NCBI RefSeq assembly: GCF_016745235.1
Contig: NZ_JAELVM010000001.1
Span: 2,059,856-2,123,855 of the forward strand
Direction of reading: 5' to 3'
DNA from: Chryseobacterium endalhagicum
GTDB taxonomy: Bacteria > Bacteroidota > Bacteroidia > Flavobacteriales > Weeksellaceae
DNA length: 64,000 bases
The notes beneath the pieces are model-generated. The model was not told the DNA's origin. It ran no database searches and saw only the letters and a program-made list of their open reading frames with translations. Made by a program: the position numbers and the translations under genes. Below are positions 60,900 through 64,000 of this stretch, piece by piece; the first letter of the stretch is position 1, and each line of letters starts with the position of its first letter.

Positions 60900-62084
60900 T
60901 TAATTTGATAAAGGCTTTACTTTGACCTTCTTTTTCTTTGGTTTCTTCTTTTTTCTGTTCAGATAAATAATGAATCCGGTGATGGGAAGTGAGGCTGCAA
61001 TCATGGCTGCAAAAAGATACAGGATTCTGCCTGTCAGTCCAAAGATGCTTCCCATATGAAGATCATAATTTCTTGCTCTTAATGCGGTTCCGTTTCCGAT
61101 TTTCTTGTCATTATAAAACTGATGTTTTAAAATTTCCCCTGAATACTGATCAAAATTGAACTGTTCATTCTGGTATTGCTTATTGCCGTAGGTAACTTCA
61201 GCATAATAGGTTCCTTCCTCTGTTTTCGGAAAGGTGATCAGGGCAGATTTTTTATCAGCCAGACTTTTTTCTACTCTGTTTCCCACGATATCCAGAATAT
61301 TTCCGGGTTTTGAGGATTCTTCGGTAGGGATTGTGCTCTTGGCTTTCTGTTCGGTTTTTGCTTTTCCGTTCAGCGTTTTTTTGACCCATTTATCGAAACC
61401 TTCAAAATTCCAGACCAATGCGGCATACGCAATAAGAAGTAAAGGAATAACGGCATAAAACCCTAAGACATTGTGCATGTCGTAATTGATCCTTTTCCAT
61501 TTTGCCGATGTTTTGATGAAAAACATTCCTTTCAATGCATTCTTGTTCATTTTTCGTGGAAACCAGATCACCAGTCCTGAGAACAGCATAATCATCAATA
61601 TCAGCGTAGAATATCCTGTAATGGTTTTCCCGATTTTTTCACCCAGTAAAAGCCTGCGGTGAAGGTCCATAACGATCTCAAAAAAATCATTTTTAGCGTT
61701 TTCCACTTCAAGAACTTTTCCGGTGTAAGGATCCACATAAACCCTGTAATAATGGATATAGGTTCCCCAATAGGTCAAAGCTTCATCGTTCATTTTCAGG
61801 GAACGGAAAGCATAGCTTCGTGAAGGATCGGAGGATATTTCTACCCTGCTCACTTTCAGGCTGTCCGGTAATGCCTGCTCTGCTTTTAATTTAAGAACAG
61901 AAAACGGGAGCTTTTCTTTTTTGATGGTTTTAACGAAATATTTTTCCGGGTGTATGGCATGTTTCAGTTCCTTTTCAAAAGCGAGAATACATCCTGTAAC
62001 GGCCATTATTACAACTATAAGCCCGGACGTTAGTCCGAGCCATAGATGTAATTGATATGCTGTCTTCCTTAGTATAGAATTCAT
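60900..62084 (-). CDS. PepSY-domain membrane protein
   Basis: 394 residues from MNSILRKTAYQLHLWLGLTS; a start 51 bp upstream would run into the TonB gene stop. Four hydrophobic segments (~16-37, ~180-200, ~225-248, ~362-385). The N-terminal HLWLGLTSGLIVVIMAVTGC and central WGTYIHYYRVYVDPYTGKVL match PepSY_TM proteins that accompany siderophore receptors and are thought to reduce or release iron. The C-terminal tail is Lys-rich. It starts one base after the receptor's stop, so it is one operon with it. Confidence 0.9.
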   Translation of the reverse strand: MNSILRKTAYQLHLWLGLTSGLIVVIMAVTGCILAFEKELKHAIHPEKYFVKTIKKEKLPFSVLKLKAEQALPDSLKVSRVEISSDPSRSYAFRSLKMNDEALTYWGTYIHYYRVYVDPYTGKVLEVENAKNDFFEIVMDLHRRLLLGEKIGKTITGYSTLILMIMLFSGLVIWFPRKMNKNALKGMFFIKTSAKWKRINYDMHNVLGFYAVIPLLLIAYAALVWNFEGFDKWVKKTLNGKAKTEQKAKSTIPTEESSKPGNILDIVGNRVEKSLADKKSALITFPKTEEGTYYAEVTYGNKQYQNEQFNFDQYSGEILKHQFYNDKKIGNGTALRARNYDLHMGSIFGLTGRILYLFAAMIAASLPITGFIIYLNRKKKKPKKKKVKVKPLSN

Positions 62085-62085
62085 A

Positions 62086-64000
62086 TTAAAATTTAAGAGT
62101 AACCTCCGCAACAAAGTTACGAGGCATCTGGGCAACTATAACACCCTGCCCGGCAAAATACTGCACATTTCCTAAATTATTCATTTTAAATCCTAATCTG
62201 TAACGTTCTTTTTCAAGAGATAAGGAAGCATTAACTAAAGTATATGCCGGGAATATAAATTGCCCGGTAGTCACGTTATCTACCGTAATCTGCTCCCCCA
62301 CACGGTTCACACCAAAACCTACTCCAAGACCAGAAAGTCCTTTGATCGGCAGTATGTAACTCACCCATGAATTGAATACATTCGCAGGACCTGAAGAAGA
62401 CGGACGACGGCCTTCTACATTAGCGGCAGCTCTTACAAACTTACTATCGTTATAAGAATATCCAGCCATAATGTTCAGACCCTGGATCGGGTTCATGGTG
62501 GTTTCAATCTCGATTCCTTTACTTCTCTGTTCTCCGTCCTGTATTGTTACATTATACTTTGTTCCGTCTCGTTCCACAACATCTGCTCTTAACATATTAT
62601 CAACCAGAATATCATAATATCCTATGGTGAAATTCACCCTGTTTCTCCAAAGATTTCCTTTGAATCCTGCTTCCCACTGATTGGATCTCTGCGGCTTGAA
62701 ATCTCCACTGTAATCTGCAAGCGGCTGCGCAACAGGAACTACATTACTGAAGCCATTCATATAATTGGCATACGCTGACAAATGCTCTTTGATGATCTGA
62801 TAAGATAAACCAAATTTTGGAGACAGTGCATTCTGATTGAATGTTCCTGTATTGATATTGGTGTTCAGATCAAGCTGCCCCTTACTCTCATAATGGTCAA
62901 AACGTAAACTTAGCAAAGCAACCAAACGGTCTGTAATGTACACCGCATCGGAAATATAAGCTCCATACATATTGCTTGATGATGTATTTCTTACCAAAGG
63001 ATATTTATTTGCTTTGATTGCTGTTTCAGTAGCCTCTTGTATTCTTTTAAGTGCCAGATCTTTGGATATAGAACCATATGTCCCTGTCACTTCCCCTCCT
63101 ATTGGCGCTGAAAGATTTCTGCCATCAATCCTGTCAAATGCAACAATTGGAGAAAGGTTATTATTCAAAGACTGGTTTAAATAATCTAAGCCAACAAGCA
63201 GTTTATTTTTGATGTTTCCTATCTTAAATTCTCCATTAAAGTTCTGCTGAATACTGGTAGACGCACCTTCACCGTTCTGCCATTGCACATTACGCTCTAA
63301 AATATTATCACTTTTTGGAGATCTTATGAATTGATATTGGTACAAGCCTTCCGTTTTCCTGTAGTTTCTTGAAATTAAAGTCTGTGAACTCCACTGATCC
63401 GAAATTTTGTAATTCACCTCAGCTTTTACATTGATGGAAGGTGCCTTTAAACTCATATCATTATTAGAATAAGATTTTTTCCAGTCAAACCCCAGCTCTT
63501 GCGGAGTATGAGCCTCAAACGGTCTTGTTCTGGTAAGGAAGATAATCGGGGTGTTCGTTCCTTCATACGTATAAATCTGCGCACCAAGACTGAACTTCAG
63601 CCTTTCATCCACCTGATAGCTGAATGTAGGGGCCACAAACATTGATTTTCTGAACTCAGAATCCCTGAAACCGTTCTGATACTGATACGCAGCATTCAAA
63701 CGGAACAATGTTTTTCTTGAATTCGTGATCGGGCCGTATACATCAGCTGCCACACGGTTCAGATTATAACTTCCCAAAAGATAGGAAGCTTCCCCACCGA
63801 AGTAATCTTTAGGTTTTTTGGTGGTCACATTGATCAATCCTCCAAAGGAATTTACCGTACCTCCGTACAGAGTTCCGGAAGGTCCTTTGATCACATCGAT
63901 ACGTTCAATATCCGCAGGATCAATTTCTGAGTTGGTTGTGGCAGGAACACCATCTACCATAGAAACTCTGGTAGGAAAACCTCTTAAATTATAATAAAAA
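62086..64000 (-). CDS. TonB-dependent siderophore receptor (5' end outside window)
   Basis: The frame is open to the right edge, reading YYNLRGFPTRVSMVDGVPAT, so the N-terminus (signal, TonB box, first part of the plug) is missing; ~638 residues remain. The plug end is visible (IDPADIERIDVIKGPSGTLYGG). The rest is a 22-strand barrel with typical turns, and the C-terminal residues NFVAEVTLKF end in an aromatic, as outer-membrane barrels do. It should import ferric siderophores with energy from TonB/ExbBD. The PepSY gene follows. Confidence 0.93.
   Translation of the reverse strand, partial: FYYNLRGFPTRVSMVDGVPATTNSEIDPADIERIDVIKGPSGTLYGGTVNSFGGLINVTTKKPKDYFGGEASYLLGSYNLNRVAADVYGPITNSRKTLFRLNAAYQYQNGFRDSEFRKSMFVAPTFSYQVDERLKFSLGAQIYTYEGTNTPIIFLTRTRPFEAHTPQELGFDWKKSYSNNDMSLKAPSINVKAEVNYKISDQWSSQTLISRNYRKTEGLYQYQFIRSPKSDNILERNVQWQNGEGASTSIQQNFNGEFKIGNIKNKLLVGLDYLNQSLNNNLSPIVAFDRIDGRNLSAPIGGEVTGTYGSISKDLALKRIQEATETAIKANKYPLVRNTSSSNMYGAYISDAVYITDRLVALLSLRFDHYESKGQLDLNTNINTGTFNQNALSPKFGLSYQIIKEHLSAYANYMNGFSNVVPVAQPLADYSGDFKPQRSNQWEAGFKGNLWRNRVNFTIGYYDILVDNMLRADVVERDGTKYNVTIQDGEQRSKGIEIETTMNPIQGLNIMAGYSYNDSKFVRAAANVEGRRPSSSGPANVFNSWVSYILPIKGLSGLGVGFGVNRVGEQITVDNVTTGQFIFPAYTLVNASLSLEKERYRLGFKMNNLGNVQYFAGQGVIVAQMPRNFVAEVTLKF

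Overview
The window looks like chromosome from a flavobacterium of the Weeksellaceae, most like Chryseobacterium. The signs are: genes with AT-rich spacers; promoters of the Bacteroidota type (TTG then TAnnTTTG); a type IX secretion (T9SS) sorting tail; DUF6443/Rhs proteins; a KstD-like dehydrogenase; AraC/TPR regulators; and many short dispersed repeats in the spacers. This assignment rests on protein and motif recognition only. No tRNA, rRNA, CRISPR array or complete insertion sequence was seen.

Layout. 1-610: end of an AsmA-like gene. 679-13656 (all minus): a polymorphic-toxin locus. It runs from a T9SS-tailed beta-propeller protein, through a frameshifted Rhs/SpvB-like protein, to an intact Rhs protein whose C-terminal tip looks like a nucleotidyltransferase toxin, and then a probable immunity gene. 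Downstream lies an array of displaced, partly decayed Rhs tips (one lipase-like) interleaved with small lipoprotein or membrane genes that look like immunity genes. 13858-19674: a LexA/S24-type regulator and a DNA-repair neighbourhood (AlkB, exonuclease III, 3-methyladenine glycosylase) with a ferritin-like YciF protein and small hypotheticals. 20005-22820: a membrane-inserted patatin and a membrane partner. 23382-33282: alkaline phosphatase, MerC, rhodanese and TlpA, and several oxidoreductases including an NDH-2-like enzyme. 33538-37162: three tandem secreted C1q-like paralogues behind two HTH proteins. 37827-53755: regulators, a ClC channel, a JAB-like lipoprotein, a serine hydrolase, a large unassigned protein, a lectin, an MFS exporter, a DUF421 protein and an MBL hydrolase. 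53745-58584: a biotin operon (bioA-bioB-bioD-bioF) headed by a ferritin-like di-iron protein and lacking any recognisable bioC/bioH, with a divergent MocR-type regulator. 60900-64000: a PepSY membrane protein and a TonB-dependent siderophore receptor cut by the window edge.

Spacers carry at least four repeat families: a ~170-bp element with inverted ends (four full copies and one truncated copy), a ~244-bp MITE-like element with 32-bp terminal inverted repeats, a 'cgggtttcgggatacg' family concentrated between the bio genes, and an 'atctgtgggatc' family. Some have inserted in frame into the T9SS propeller gene.

The most interesting systems are the Rhs tip array with its shared recombination junction, the di-iron protein in the biotin operon, and a possible short noncoding transcription unit upstream of the lectin gene.
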